From: Arenibacter antarcticus
GTDB taxonomy: Bacteria; Bacteroidota; Bacteroidia; Flavobacteriales; Flavobacteriaceae
Direction: 5' to 3'
Assembly: GCF_041320605.1 (NCBI RefSeq)
Contig: NZ_CP166679.1
Span: 1,736,001-1,800,000 of the forward strand
Length of the DNA: 64,000 bases
Within the stretch, counting starts at the first letter, position 1. Each line of letters opens with the position of its first letter. Below are positions 26,004 through 34,766 of this stretch, one piece after another. The position numbers and the translations under genes are program-made. A model generated the notes under the pieces. It searched no databases, had not been told where the DNA came from, and saw only the letters and a list, made by a program, of their open reading frames with translations.

Positions 26004-27902
26004 TTAATAAGCCCTTTCGTTTTTACCTTCGTAAAAATTAATGAACGCCCTGTTTACTACTCTATTACCCCCAGGGGTTGGGTAATCACCGGTAAAATAC
26101 CAGTCCCCTAAATTCTTGGGACATGCTTGGTGCAGATTTTCTATGGTTTGGTAAATGATATGCACTTCGGCTTTGATTTCAGGCGGACTCAATAATTGTC
26201 CAATTTTATCCGATATTTCCTCATTTGTAAATGGGGAGTAAAATTCCGTCACATAATTTATGATCTCTTTATCGTCATTATTTACCTGTTTAATACATTT
26301 ATGATAGATATCTTCTGCCACTTGCATGGTGTTTCTTTCCTCGTGTAGGGCCAATGCAGCTTTAAATGCAATGAAATCTTCCAATTTAGCCATGTCTATA
26401 CCATAGCAATCGGGATAGCGGATCTGTGGTGCAGAAGAGACTACAACAATTTTCTTGGGTGATAAACGGTCCAAAATCCCTAGGATGCTCTTTTTTAAGG
26501 TAGTTCCCCTTACAATACTATCGTCTATGATTACCAGGTTGTCGCCCTTCTTTACTGAACCATAAGAGATGTCATAAACGTGGGCAACTAGGTCGTCCCT
26601 ACTGCTGTCCTGAGTGATGAACGTTCTTAACTTTGCGTCTTTAATGGCGACCTTCTCTATTCGTGGTCGCACTTCTAGGATGGAATGTAATTCCTCTGCC
26701 GTAATTTTTCTACCAATAGAAAGAATTTGCTCCTCTTTCTTTTTGTTCATGTAGTTCTGCGCCGCGATTACCATCCCAAAGAAGGAGGTTTCCGCAGTAT
26801 TGGGAATATAGGAGAATACCGTGTTTTTTATATCTTCATCAATAGATTTAAGAATCAAGGGGAAAAGTAATTTTCCTAACTCCTTTCTTTCTTGGTATAT
26901 TTCCTTGTCACTTCCCCTAGAGAAATAAATGCGTTCAAAGGAACAGGCTTTTCTTTCTGTAGGTTCTACAATTTTCTTGATCTTAACGCTACCATTTTTT
27001 TTAATGATAATGGCGTGGCCTGGGTCTAGTTCTTTTACGTCCTCAAAACTCACATTAAAAACGGTCTGAATAGCGGGTCGCTCAGAGGCTACCACGGCTA
27101 CTTCATCGTCCATATAATAATAAACGGGCCTAATTCCTGCTGGATCTCTTAGAACAAAGGAATCCCCGTGGCCCAATAATCCTGCCATAGCATAGCCTCC
27201 GTCAAAGTTCTTTGCTGCTCTCTTTAGAATTTTGCCAACATTTAACCGTTCGGCAATTAGGGGTGAAGCTTCTCTTTTATTAAACCCTTCCTTTTTTACC
27301 TCCTTGTAAAGTTTTGCTACTGCATCGTCCAAAAAGTGACCTATTTTTTCCATCACCGTAACAGTATCTGCTTTTTCCTTCGGATGTTGGCCAATCTGGA
27401 TCAGGTTGTCAAAAAGCTCGTTAACGTTGGTCATGTTAAAGTTTCCTGCAACTATAAGATTCCGGTGCATCCAATTGTTCTGTCTTAGGAACGGATGTAC
27501 ATTCTCTATGCTATTTTTCCCAAAGGTACCGTAGCGCACATGCCCCAAAAGCAATTCGCCTATATAGGGAATGTGTTTCTTTTGTTTGGCCACATCATCC
27601 ACGTATTCCGGATGTTCCTTTAAAGTGGAATTGATACGGGCGTTGATTTGGGCAAAAATATCCTGAATGGGCTGTTGGTCTATGGACCTTACCCTACTCA
27701 TGTATCTTTCACCCACTTCCATGTCCAGTTTTATACTGGCAAATCCAGCCCCATCCTGTCCTCGGTTATGTTGCTTTTCCATCATTAAGTACATCTTGTT
27801 TACCCCGTAAAAGGCAGTTCCGTACTTTTCTTTATAATATTCCAATGGCTTTAACAACCTAATTAGGGAAATACCACATTCGTGTTTAATGGCGTCACTC
27901 AT
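26004..27902 (-). CDS. purF: PurF-like amidophosphoribosyltransferase family protein
   Basis: 632 residues, longer than the usual ~470-500 of PurF. An Ntn glutaminase domain starts with Cys9 after an 8-residue propeptide (MSDAIKHEC-GISL) and has HNRGQDGAGFASI and GHVRYGTFGKN. The phosphoribosyltransferase domain has the PRPP motif VIIDDSIVRGTTLKKSI (about residue 460). PurF makes phosphoribosylamine, the first step of purine synthesis. The oxyanion-loop NGNLTN of PurF reads GNFNMTN here, so this may be a diverged paralogue rather than the main enzyme. purN lies 1.7 kb upstream on the same strand. Confidence 0.82.
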   Translation of the reverse strand: MSDAIKHECGISLIRLLKPLEYYKEKYGTAFYGVNKMYLMMEKQHNRGQDGAGFASIKLDMEVGERYMSRVRSIDQQPIQDIFAQINARINSTLKEHPEYVDDVAKQKKHIPYIGELLLGHVRYGTFGKNSIENVHPFLRQNNWMHRNLIVAGNFNMTNVNELFDNLIQIGQHPKEKADTVTVMEKIGHFLDDAVAKLYKEVKKEGFNKREASPLIAERLNVGKILKRAAKNFDGGYAMAGLLGHGDSFVLRDPAGIRPVYYYMDDEVAVVASERPAIQTVFNVSFEDVKELDPGHAIIIKKNGSVKIKKIVEPTERKACSFERIYFSRGSDKEIYQERKELGKLLFPLILKSIDEDIKNTVFSYIPNTAETSFFGMVIAAQNYMNKKKEEQILSIGRKITAEELHSILEVRPRIEKVAIKDAKLRTFITQDSSRDDLVAHVYDISYGSVKKGDNLVIIDDSIVRGTTLKKSILGILDRLSPKKIVVVSSAPQIRYPDCYGIDMAKLEDFIAFKAALALHEERNTMQVAEDIYHKCIKQVNNDDKEIINYVTEFYSPFTNEEISDKIGQLLSPPEIKAEVHIIYQTIENLHQACPKNLGDWYFTGDYPTPGGNRVVNRAFINFYEGKNERAY

Positions 27903-27918
27903 TTTTCTTATCTAAAAT

Positions 27919-27945
27919 TAAAAATGCCCTGAAAAATCAAGGCAT
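27919..27945 (-). terminator. Terminator after the PfkB kinase gene
   Basis: Hairpin ATGCC-C-TGA / TCA-A-GGCAT (27924-27945, one mismatch, AAAA loop) followed on the minus strand by a T-rich run. It lies in the 47-bp gap between the kinase stop and the PurF-like start. Confidence 0.6.
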
Positions 27946-27949
27946 ATAT

Positions 27950-28876
27950 TTATTGTAATTCGATATCAAACTGGGTTAACTCCCTAAATTGGAGTAACCT
28001 GTTGTTTACTTCTTTTTTATCTAATTTCTTCATTCGTTCGGTCCCAAATTTTTCCACACAGAAGGAGGCCAAGTTGGAACCGTGAATTACTGCACGTTTT
28101 AAGTTGCTAAAACTGATGTTTTTGGATTCCGCCAAGTAACCTGCAAAGCCACCTGCAAATGTATCTCCCGCACCAGTAGGGTCAAACACCTCTTTCAAAG
28201 GAAGTGCAGGGGCAGAGAATACCTTGGATTTGTGGAATAACAAGGCGCCGTGCTCCCCTTTTTTAATAACGACAAATTTTGGCCCCATTTGTTGGATTTT
28301 TTCAGCAGCCTTTACCAAAGAATATTCATTGGTAAGCTGTCTGGCCTCCTCATCGTTTATGGTAATTACATCTATGTGTTTAATTACTTCCATTAGTTCA
28401 TCCAATGCATTGTCCATCCAAAAGTTCATAGTGTCCAATACTATTAGCTTTGGTCGTTCTTGCATTTGATTAATTACACTTAGCTGGGTGCTGGGGTGTA
28501 AATTCCCCAACATTACCACATCTGCGTCCTTAAAATGTTCGGGAACTATGGGTTCAAAATCGGCAAGAACGTTCAATTCGGTAGATAGAGTATCCCTAGA
28601 ATTTAGGTCGTTGCGATATTTACCGCTCCAAAAAAAGGTTTTTCCGCCTTTTATTACTTGTAGACCGGAGATGTCGATATTCTTATCGGTTAGTAGGTCT
28701 AAATATTCTTGTGGAAAATCTTCGCCAACTACAGAAACAATAGCCGATTTCAATTTAAACTGGGAAGCTGCCAGTCCAATATAGGTTGCTGCTCCTCCCA
28801 AAATTTTATCAGTTTTCCCAAAAGGGGTTTCAATAGCATCAAAGGCTACCGTGCCTACAATTAATAGTTTGCCCAT
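27950..28876 (-). CDS. PfkB family sugar/nucleoside kinase
   Basis: 308 residues of the ribokinase fold. The N-terminal glycine pair is in KILGGAATYIGLAASQF and the catalytic C-terminal signature is FDPTGAGDTFAGGFAGYLAE with the base Asp in GAGD. The family phosphorylates sugars or nucleosides with ATP; the substrate is not clear here. It lies just upstream of the PurF-like gene but a hairpin separates the two, so they may be independent transcripts. Confidence 0.88.
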   Translation of the reverse strand: MGKLLIVGTVAFDAIETPFGKTDKILGGAATYIGLAASQFKLKSAIVSVVGEDFPQEYLDLLTDKNIDISGLQVIKGGKTFFWSGKYRNDLNSRDTLSTELNVLADFEPIVPEHFKDADVVMLGNLHPSTQLSVINQMQERPKLIVLDTMNFWMDNALDELMEVIKHIDVITINDEEARQLTNEYSLVKAAEKIQQMGPKFVVIKKGEHGALLFHKSKVFSAPALPLKEVFDPTGAGDTFAGGFAGYLAESKNISFSNLKRAVIHGSNLASFCVEKFGTERMKKLDKKEVNNRLLQFRELTQFDIELQ

Positions 28877-28962
28877 TAAGTTTTAAAATTTGTGCAAAGA
28901 TAGGATATTGAAATGCTAATCCCATAGCATAGGAAATCAAATTTTAAAAATTAAGTACATTC

Positions 28963-29598
28963 TCATTTCCTTCCAAAATCGGCGGGAATCTCTCCCCAGG
29001 CTTTGGTTTCCCATTTAACGATGACGGTGCTGTAGGTGTTGGTTTTTAGCCAATTTTCTGCCCGCCTTACCAAGTCGTAAACATCTTTGTTTTTAGGAGA
29101 TTCTGTTAGTTTGGAGTTGCATTTCTTTTTGCGCACCCAGCTCATCGCTGTTCTAGAATCGGTGTAAATAATCCTATTGCTGTTATGCTGTTTTAGATAG
29201 GCTAGTCCGTGAACAAGGGCCAAAAATTCCCCTATATTATTGGTGCCTTGCTTAAAGGGGCCTTGCCTAAATAGTTCCTTTTTGGTCTTGGTATCTACCC
29301 CGCGGTATTCCATAATACCAGGATTACCACTAGATGCTGCATCTACGGAGATGGAATTGAAATTTGGGGTCCCAATTTTAATTAATTGATCTTTGGTCAG
29401 GACGGAGGCATTGCTCTTTTTGCCTTTATAATCGTCATAATTGCCATTAAAGGCTTTTTTTGCCGCTTCAAAAGTGGGAAACGATTTATATTGAGCTCCC
29501 TTAAAATTTGCAATGGCGGCCTTGCAATCCTTCCAGTTTTGATGAATTCCGGGTTTTAGTCCCTTCCATACCGTATAGAACTTGTCGTTTTTGGCCAT
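28963..29598 (-). CDS. rnhA: Ribonuclease H with viroplasmin N-terminal domain
   Basis: 211 residues. Residues 1-50 form a caulimovirus viroplasmin-type domain (KFYTVWKGLKPGIHQNWKD), which binds RNA/DNA hybrid. The RNase H domain follows with the catalytic acids in SVDAASSGNPGI, NNIGEFLALVHGL and IYTDSRTAMSWV, and a C-terminal acid in PADFGRK-side region. It removes RNA from hybrids. The start overlaps the purN stop by one base (TAATG), so they are coupled. The first motif reads VDAASSGNPG, the form common in Bacteroidetes, rather than TDGSCxGNPG. Confidence 0.93.
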   Translation of the reverse strand: MAKNDKFYTVWKGLKPGIHQNWKDCKAAIANFKGAQYKSFPTFEAAKKAFNGNYDDYKGKKSNASVLTKDQLIKIGTPNFNSISVDAASSGNPGIMEYRGVDTKTKKELFRQGPFKQGTNNIGEFLALVHGLAYLKQHNSNRIIYTDSRTAMSWVRKKKCNSKLTESPKNKDVYDLVRRAENWLKTNTYSTVIVKWETKAWGEIPADFGRK

Positions 29599-30167
29599 TA
29601 CTGTCCCATTAATACTTGTTGGATCACCTTAGGGAAATATTCATATTCTAGCTGATGCACCTTTTCTGCTATGGTTTCTGGAGTGTCCCCTAATTCCAAT
29701 GTCACTTTTTTCTGAGCGATAATGGCGCCTTCGTCATAATTTTCGTTTACAAAATGTATGGTAATGCCAGTTTCGGGCTCATTGTTTTCCTTTACTGATT
29801 TATGGACGTGCATCCCATACATTCCCTTGCCTCCATATTTTGGCAATAGAGCGGGATGGATATTCACTATTTTGTCAGGAAAATTTTGGATAAGGTTATC
29901 TGGGATTTTCCATAAAAATCCGGCCAGAACGATTAGGTCTGGGTTAAGGGATTTAAGAAGTTCCAGGATACAATCCGACTGGTAAAACGAATGTCTGTTA
30001 AAGTATAGTGCGCTAACCTCTAATCTGTTACAGCGTTCAAAAACTTTGGCTTCCTTGTTGTTGGAAAGTACGCACTTAATACTGACTTCGGGATTTCCCT
30101 TAAAAAAATGAATAATATTTTCAACATTGGATCCGGAGCCGGAAGCAAATAGTACAATTTTTTTCAT
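29598..30167 (-). CDS. purN: Phosphoribosylglycinamide formyltransferase
   Basis: 189 residues, normal for PurN. Motifs: GSGSNVENIIHFF (phosphate binding), NIHPALLPKYGGKGMYGMHV with the catalytic His, and TGITIHFVNENYDEGAIIAQK. It formylates GAR in purine synthesis using 10-formyl-tetrahydrofolate. It is the first gene of a two-gene unit with rnhA. The divergent acpP starts 158 bp away. Confidence 0.95.
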   Translation of the reverse strand: MKKIVLFASGSGSNVENIIHFFKGNPEVSIKCVLSNNKEAKVFERCNRLEVSALYFNRHSFYQSDCILELLKSLNPDLIVLAGFLWKIPDNLIQNFPDKIVNIHPALLPKYGGKGMYGMHVHKSVKENNEPETGITIHFVNENYDEGAIIAQKKVTLELGDTPETIAEKVHQLEYEYFPKVIQQVLMGQ

Positions 30168-30262
30168 TTGATGTTTTGGGGTTGAATAGGAAAATAAATT
30201 TAGGCTAAAATAGTACTCTTGAATTAAATTTTATTAAATTAGTCACATTTTAACGACAAATG

Positions 30263-30292
30263 GTGTTATTAAACTAAAGTTTTTTATTTTTG
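30263..30292 (+). promoter_or_regulatory. Promoter of acpP
   Basis: GTG-N19-TATTTTTG: a perfect TAnnTTTG box about 33 bp before the acpP ATG, with the 19-nt spacing. Confidence 0.6.
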
Positions 30293-30325
30293 CCAACAAT
30301 TTAAATTTTTAAAACCGATATTATT

Positions 30326-30559
30326 ATGTCAGACATTGCATCAAGAGTAAAAGCTATCATCGTAGATAAGTTAGGTGTTGACGAGAACGAAGTGGTAACC
30401 GAAGCTAGCTTTACCAACGACTTAGGCGCAGATTCATTGGATACTGTTGAGTTGATAATGGAATTTGAAAAGGAATTTGATATCCAAATTCCAGACGATC
30501 AAGCGGAAAACATTGCTACAGTTGGTCAAGCTATAAGTTATATAGAAGCAGCCAAGTAA
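30326..30559 (+). CDS. acpP: Acyl carrier protein
   Basis: A 77-residue acidic protein. The phosphopantetheine attachment site is Ser37 in [11 protein letters not shown]. It carries acyl intermediates in fatty acid synthesis. It is the first gene before fabF and rnc, an arrangement also widely found in other bacteria. A hairpin with T-run follows it, so acpP can be made in excess over fabF. Confidence 0.97.
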   Translation: MSDIASRVKAIIVDKLGVDENEVVTEASFTNDLGADSLDTVELIMEFEKEFDIQIPDDQAENIATVGQAISYIEAAK

Positions 30560-30583
30560 TTTTATGATTTCTTGAACAAGTTT

Positions 30584-30628
30584 AAAAATTATCCATGTGG
30601 TAAAGACGCTGCATGGATAATTTTTTTT
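30584..30628 (+). terminator. Terminator/attenuator between acpP and fabF
   Basis: Stem TTATCCATG with CATGGATAA (30589-30597, 30612-30620; loop 14 nt), extended by A/T pairs and followed by eight T. It probably ends most acpP transcripts and lets some continue into fabF. Confidence 0.75.
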
Positions 30629-30670
30629 AATTTACGCACAACTTATTAGGTTAAACAAAAATTTGGTTCA

Positions 30671-31921
30671 ATGCAATTAAAGCGAGTTGTAGTTACTGGC
30701 CTTGGAGCTTTAACGCCCATAGGCAACAATATAAAAGAGTATTGGGAGGGGCTTAAGAGCGGCAAAAGTGGTTCCGCTCCTATAACCTATTACGATACTG
30801 AGAAATTTAAGGTAAAATTTGCTTGCGAGCTAAAAAATTATAATTCAGAAGATTATTTTGACAGAAAAGAGGGTCGTAAGTTGGACAGATTTGCGCAATA
30901 TGCCCTTATATCCTCTGATGAGGCTATTTTGGATTCTGGTCTTGATCTGGACAAGATAGATAAATTTAGAACTGGGGTGATCTGGGGAGCCGGAATTGGC
31001 GGATTGGAAACTTTTCAAAATGAAGTTTTAAATTTTGCAGCAGGTGACGGAACGCCAAGGTTTAATCCCTTCTTTATCCCAAAAATGATTGCTGATATTG
31101 CACCTGGTAATATTTCCATTAAGTATGGATTTATGGGGCCTAATTATACCACGGTCTCTGCCTGTGCCTCTTCGGCCAATGCTATTATAGATGCACTGAA
31201 CACAATACGTTTAGGGTATTGTGATGTAGTGGTAACAGGAGGTAGTGAAGCAGCTGTGACCATTGCGGGCATGGGTGGTTTTGGAGCAATGCACGCACTT
31301 TCAACAAGAAATGAAGATCCCGAAACAGCATCCAGACCTTTTGATGCAACAAGAGACGGTTTTGTTTTAGGTGAAGGAGCTGGTGCGCTAATATTAGAAG
31401 AATACGAACACGCCAAAGCAAGGGGTGCTAAGATATATGCCGAAGTAGCCGGTGGAGGATTATCCAGTGATGCGTATCATATGACCGCACCACATCCTGA
31501 GGGAATTGGAGTAATTCGCGTTATGCAGAATTGTCTTAAAGATGCCGGATTAAAGCCGGAGGATGTAGATGCCATTAACACTCACGGTACTTCTACTCCT
31601 TTAGGGGATGTAGCAGAATTAAAGGCCATCTCAAAGGTTTTTGGCGAGCATGCGCCCAATATTAACATTAATTCAACAAAATCCATGACAGGACATTTGT
31701 TGGGTGCTGCGGGGGCAATAGAGGCCATCGCTTCAATATTGGCGATGGAGCACAGTCTGGTGCCACCAACAATAAACCACAGTACGGTAGATGAGAATAT
31801 AGATCCAAAGTTAAACCTCACGCTTAACAAAGCGCAGAAGAGAGTGGTTAATGTTGCTTTGAGCAATACCTTCGGATTTGGCGGGCATAATGCTTGTGTG
31901 ATCTTTAAAAAAATTAGTTAA
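30671..31921 (+). CDS. fabF: Beta-ketoacyl-ACP synthase II
   Basis: 416 residues, the usual KAS II length. The Cys-His-His active site is seen in TVSACASSANAI (Cys about 164), INTHGTSTPLGD and KSMTGHLLGAAGA. It condenses malonyl-ACP with acyl-ACP in chain elongation. It lies 111 bp after acpP and 11 bp before rnc, so it is co-transcribed with rnc. Confidence 0.97.
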   Translation: MQLKRVVVTGLGALTPIGNNIKEYWEGLKSGKSGSAPITYYDTEKFKVKFACELKNYNSEDYFDRKEGRKLDRFAQYALISSDEAILDSGLDLDKIDKFRTGVIWGAGIGGLETFQNEVLNFAAGDGTPRFNPFFIPKMIADIAPGNISIKYGFMGPNYTTVSACASSANAIIDALNTIRLGYCDVVVTGGSEAAVTIAGMGGFGAMHALSTRNEDPETASRPFDATRDGFVLGEGAGALILEEYEHAKARGAKIYAEVAGGGLSSDAYHMTAPHPEGIGVIRVMQNCLKDAGLKPEDVDAINTHGTSTPLGDVAELKAISKVFGEHAPNININSTKSMTGHLLGAAGAIEAIASILAMEHSLVPPTINHSTVDENIDPKLNLTLNKAQKRVVNVALSNTFGFGGHNACVIFKKIS

Positions 31922-31932
31922 GTCATCCAGTT

Positions 31933-32670
31933 ATGAACTTTCCTTCCAATTTATTTAATTCCCATTCTAAAAAGGATGGGGATTTTTTTTTGGGAATGAA
32001 GAAAATCTTGGGTTTTAAGCCTAAAAACCTTGAAATATTCCAGAAAGCCTTCGTTCACCGATCTGCCAATAGGAAAGATAAGGAGGGAAATCCCATGAAC
32101 TATGAGCGATTGGAATTTTTGGGAGATGCCATGTTGGGAGCCATTATTTCTAAACATTTGTACAATAAAGTGCCAGGTGGAGATGAGGGTTACCTTACCA
32201 AAATGAGATCCAAGATCGTAAGTAGGGAGCATCTTAACGAATTGGGGAAAGATCTACGTCTTATAGATTACGTGGAAAGCAAAATACCAAAATCGCGTTT
32301 TGGAGACAATATCCACGGAAATGTTTTCGAGGCGTTGGTAGGGGCTATTTACTTGGACAGAGGATATAAATATTGTGATAAATTTATCTCAGAAAAGGTG
32401 ATTGCGCCTTATGTAGATATTGAGCAGTTGGAAGGAAAAGTAATCAGTTACAAAAGTCTAGTAATCGAATGGTGCCAAAAGCAAAAAAAATCCTTTAACT
32501 TTGATGTTTATGAGGATACTGGCAATGATACTGTAAAGCATTTTGCCGTAAAGTTGACCATTGCAGATAAGATTGTTGCAAAGGCAAGGGCTACCTCGAA
32601 GAAAAAAGCCGAGGAAAGAGCTTCGAAAAGAGCTTACTTTGCATTGCAGGACAAAATGAAGGAATCTTAG
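31933..32670 (+). CDS. rnc: Ribonuclease III
   Basis: 245 residues: an RNase III domain with the signature NYERLEFLGDAMLG and the second acidic site VFEALVGAIYLDRG, then a C-terminal dsRNA-binding domain (YKSLVIEWCQKQKKSFNFDV to KKKAEERASKRAYFALQ). It cuts double-stranded RNA in rRNA maturation and turnover. A long N-terminal leader (about 20 residues) precedes the domain. It shares a transcript with fabF. Confidence 0.96.
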   Translation: MNFPSNLFNSHSKKDGDFFLGMKKILGFKPKNLEIFQKAFVHRSANRKDKEGNPMNYERLEFLGDAMLGAIISKHLYNKVPGGDEGYLTKMRSKIVSREHLNELGKDLRLIDYVESKIPKSRFGDNIHGNVFEALVGAIYLDRGYKYCDKFISEKVIAPYVDIEQLEGKVISYKSLVIEWCQKQKKSFNFDVYEDTGNDTVKHFAVKLTIADKIVAKARATSKKKAEERASKRAYFALQDKMKES

Positions 32671-32782
32671 GATAAAAATACAAGGCACTCCAACGTTTTC
32701 GTTGGGACAAGATGTTTTTATAGGTTCCCTAGACTAGGCTCGTTTCTTTATTAATCCTATATTTACGACTTTCACGGAAAGT

Positions 32783-33247
32783 ATGGCAGCGATATACAAA
32801 ATTTCGGAAGATATTTATGATGAACATTTTACCTTAATCGCTTTACACTCTAGTATAGAGGATTATTCTCTTGTATACGCACTTAATTCTTACTTGAAGA
32901 TAAAATTGAAAAGGGCCGTAAAGGATTTGGAAATTTCATCAATTAGAACGTTTCCCTTTTTTGATTGGACAGACGAGATACACGATCGCTATTATACCCT
33001 TATTAGTAATAATAGTATTGTGAGGGAGGAGTTAAACGAAGGCAACCTTTTTCAGGACCAGCCTTCATTTACTGCCTATAGTCTTATTCCGGAATACAAG
33101 GATGTAGATTATTTTTTAAAAGTAGAGCATGATGAAATGGACGTAGATGAGTCAATCTTAAAGTCAGTGCTCTCTATCCCAAAAGTGATTACCGCCTATA
33201 GCGTGGATGCAAACAAACTGAAATCAAAGAACAATTTAATATTTTAA
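32783..33247 (+). CDS. IPExxxVDY family protein
   Basis: 154 residues of unknown function. It has the name-giving motif in LIPEYKDVDYFLKVEH (about residues 107-122) and FPFFDWTDEIHDRYYTL before it. The family is almost confined to Bacteroidetes and is usually found just before pyruvate kinase, as here (4 bp gap to pyk). No signal peptide, membrane span or catalytic motif is visible. A link with pyruvate kinase is suggested by position only. Confidence 0.9.
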   Translation: MAAIYKISEDIYDEHFTLIALHSSIEDYSLVYALNSYLKIKLKRAVKDLEISSIRTFPFFDWTDEIHDRYYTLISNNSIVREELNEGNLFQDQPSFTAYSLIPEYKDVDYFLKVEHDEMDVDESILKSVLSIPKVITAYSVDANKLKSKNNLIF

Positions 33248-33251
33248 TAGA

Positions 33252-34700
33252 ATGCCAACATTAAAAAAGACAAAAATAGTAGCCACCTTAGGTCCGGCTA
33301 CAAGTAAGAAGAGTGTTCTTAGAGACATGATCGTCGCAGGAGTGGATGTCTTTAGGATAAATTTTTCCCATGCCGATTACGACGACGTTACGGAACGTGT
33401 ACAAATGATAAGGGAATTAAATGAAGAATTGGGGATTAATACCTCAATACTTGCAGATTTACAAGGCCCTAAGTTAAGGGTTGGTGTAATGGCAGAAGAG
33501 GTTGTCGTTTCCCCAGGAGACGAGATTACCTTTGTTACAGGAAAACCTTTTGAAGGGAATTCGGAGCGAGTATATATGAACTATGCCCAATTTCCTCAAG
33601 ATGTGAAAGCTGGGGAACGCATTCTGTTGGATGACGGAAAATTAATGTTCGAGGTCATTTCCACCAATAAAAAGGATGAGGTAAAAGCCAAGGTAATTCA
33701 AGGTGGGCCTTTAAAATCCAAGAAGGGTGTAAACTTGCCAAATACCAAAATCTCTTTGCCCGCCCTTACAGAGAAGGATATTAAGGATGCTATTTTCGCT
33801 GTCTCACTGAAGGTGGATTGGATTGCGCTTTCCTTCGTTAGATTTAGTCAGGATTTAATAGACCTGCAGAATATTATCAAGGAGCACTCCGAATATAAAA
33901 TTCCGATCATTGCCAAAATAGAAAAGCCCGAAGCAGTTGAGAACATCGACAAAATTGTGGCGTATTGTGATGGGTTGATGGTAGCACGAGGAGATTTGGG
34001 TGTGGAGGTTCCTGCTCAGGAAGTTCCGCTTATTCAAAAGCAGTTGGTGCTACGTGCCAAAAAAGCAAGGATCCCTGTGATTATTGCCACACAGATGATG
34101 GAAACTATGATTACTAGCCTTACTCCTACTAGGGCGGAGGTTAATGACGTGGCCAACTCTGTAATGGATGGGGCAGATGCAGTGATGCTTTCCGGAGAGA
34201 CTTCGGTGGGTAACTACCCAGTTCAGGTAATTGAAAAAATGGCAAGTATCCTTGTGAGTGTTGAAAACTCGGACCTTATTAAAGTCCCTCATGAACATCC
34301 GCACATCAGGACCAATAGATATATTACTAAATCCATTTGCTTTCATGCGGCTAATATGGCCAATGAAATTAAGGCCAAGGCTATTTCAACCTTGACCAAT
34401 AGTGGGTATACCGCTTTCCAAATTTCTGCTTGGAGACCAAAAGCGCATATCTTGGTATTTACTTCTAACAAAAGAATCCTTACGCAGCTTAACCTACTTT
34501 GGGGAGTAAAGGCTTTCTATTATGATAAGTTTGTATCCACCGATGAAACCATTGAGGATGTAAACAAAATTGCCTGTGAAAAGGGATTTTTGAAAGTTGG
34601 CGATATGTTGATCAGTTTGGCCGCTATGCCTATTAAGTCAAAAGGAATGGTGAATACCCTTAGGGTATCTGAAATTGGGAGTGAAAATTTCACGAAATAA
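33252..34700 (+). CDS. pyk: Pyruvate kinase
   Basis: 482 residues. The start KKTKIVATLGPATS, the active-site IAKIEKPEAVENIDKI with the catalytic Lys, GDLGVEVPAQEVPLIQK, and ATQMMETMITSLTPTRAEVNDVAN-type region are diagnostic. It makes ATP and pyruvate from phosphoenolpyruvate. The C-terminal domain is present, so allosteric control is possible. It follows the IPExxxVDY gene by 4 bp and ends at a strong terminator. Confidence 0.97.
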   Translation: MPTLKKTKIVATLGPATSKKSVLRDMIVAGVDVFRINFSHADYDDVTERVQMIRELNEELGINTSILADLQGPKLRVGVMAEEVVVSPGDEITFVTGKPFEGNSERVYMNYAQFPQDVKAGERILLDDGKLMFEVISTNKKDEVKAKVIQGGPLKSKKGVNLPNTKISLPALTEKDIKDAIFAVSLKVDWIALSFVRFSQDLIDLQNIIKEHSEYKIPIIAKIEKPEAVENIDKIVAYCDGLMVARGDLGVEVPAQEVPLIQKQLVLRAKKARIPVIIATQMMETMITSLTPTRAEVNDVANSVMDGADAVMLSGETSVGNYPVQVIEKMASILVSVENSDLIKVPHEHPHIRTNRYITKSICFHAANMANEIKAKAISTLTNSGYTAFQISAWRPKAHILVFTSNKRILTQLNLLWGVKAFYYDKFVSTDETIEDVNKIACEKGFLKVGDMLISLAAMPIKSKGMVNTLRVSEIGSENFTK

Positions 34701-34722
34701 TCTCAATATACTTTTAAAGTTA

Positions 34723-34760
34723 AACCTGCCAGATTTTAAAAATCTGGCAGGTTTTTTTTT
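34723..34760 (+). terminator. Terminator of pyk
   Basis: A 14-bp perfect stem (34723-34736 with 34740-34753) and a nine-T run, 22 bp after the pyk stop and 14 bp before the convergent dinB stop. Confidence 0.92.
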
Positions 34761-34766
34761 GCCTTT

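Noticed and set aside
32690-32705. Terminator after rnc
   Set aside because: A 6-bp stem CCAACG/CGTTGG is present but there is no T-run directly after it.
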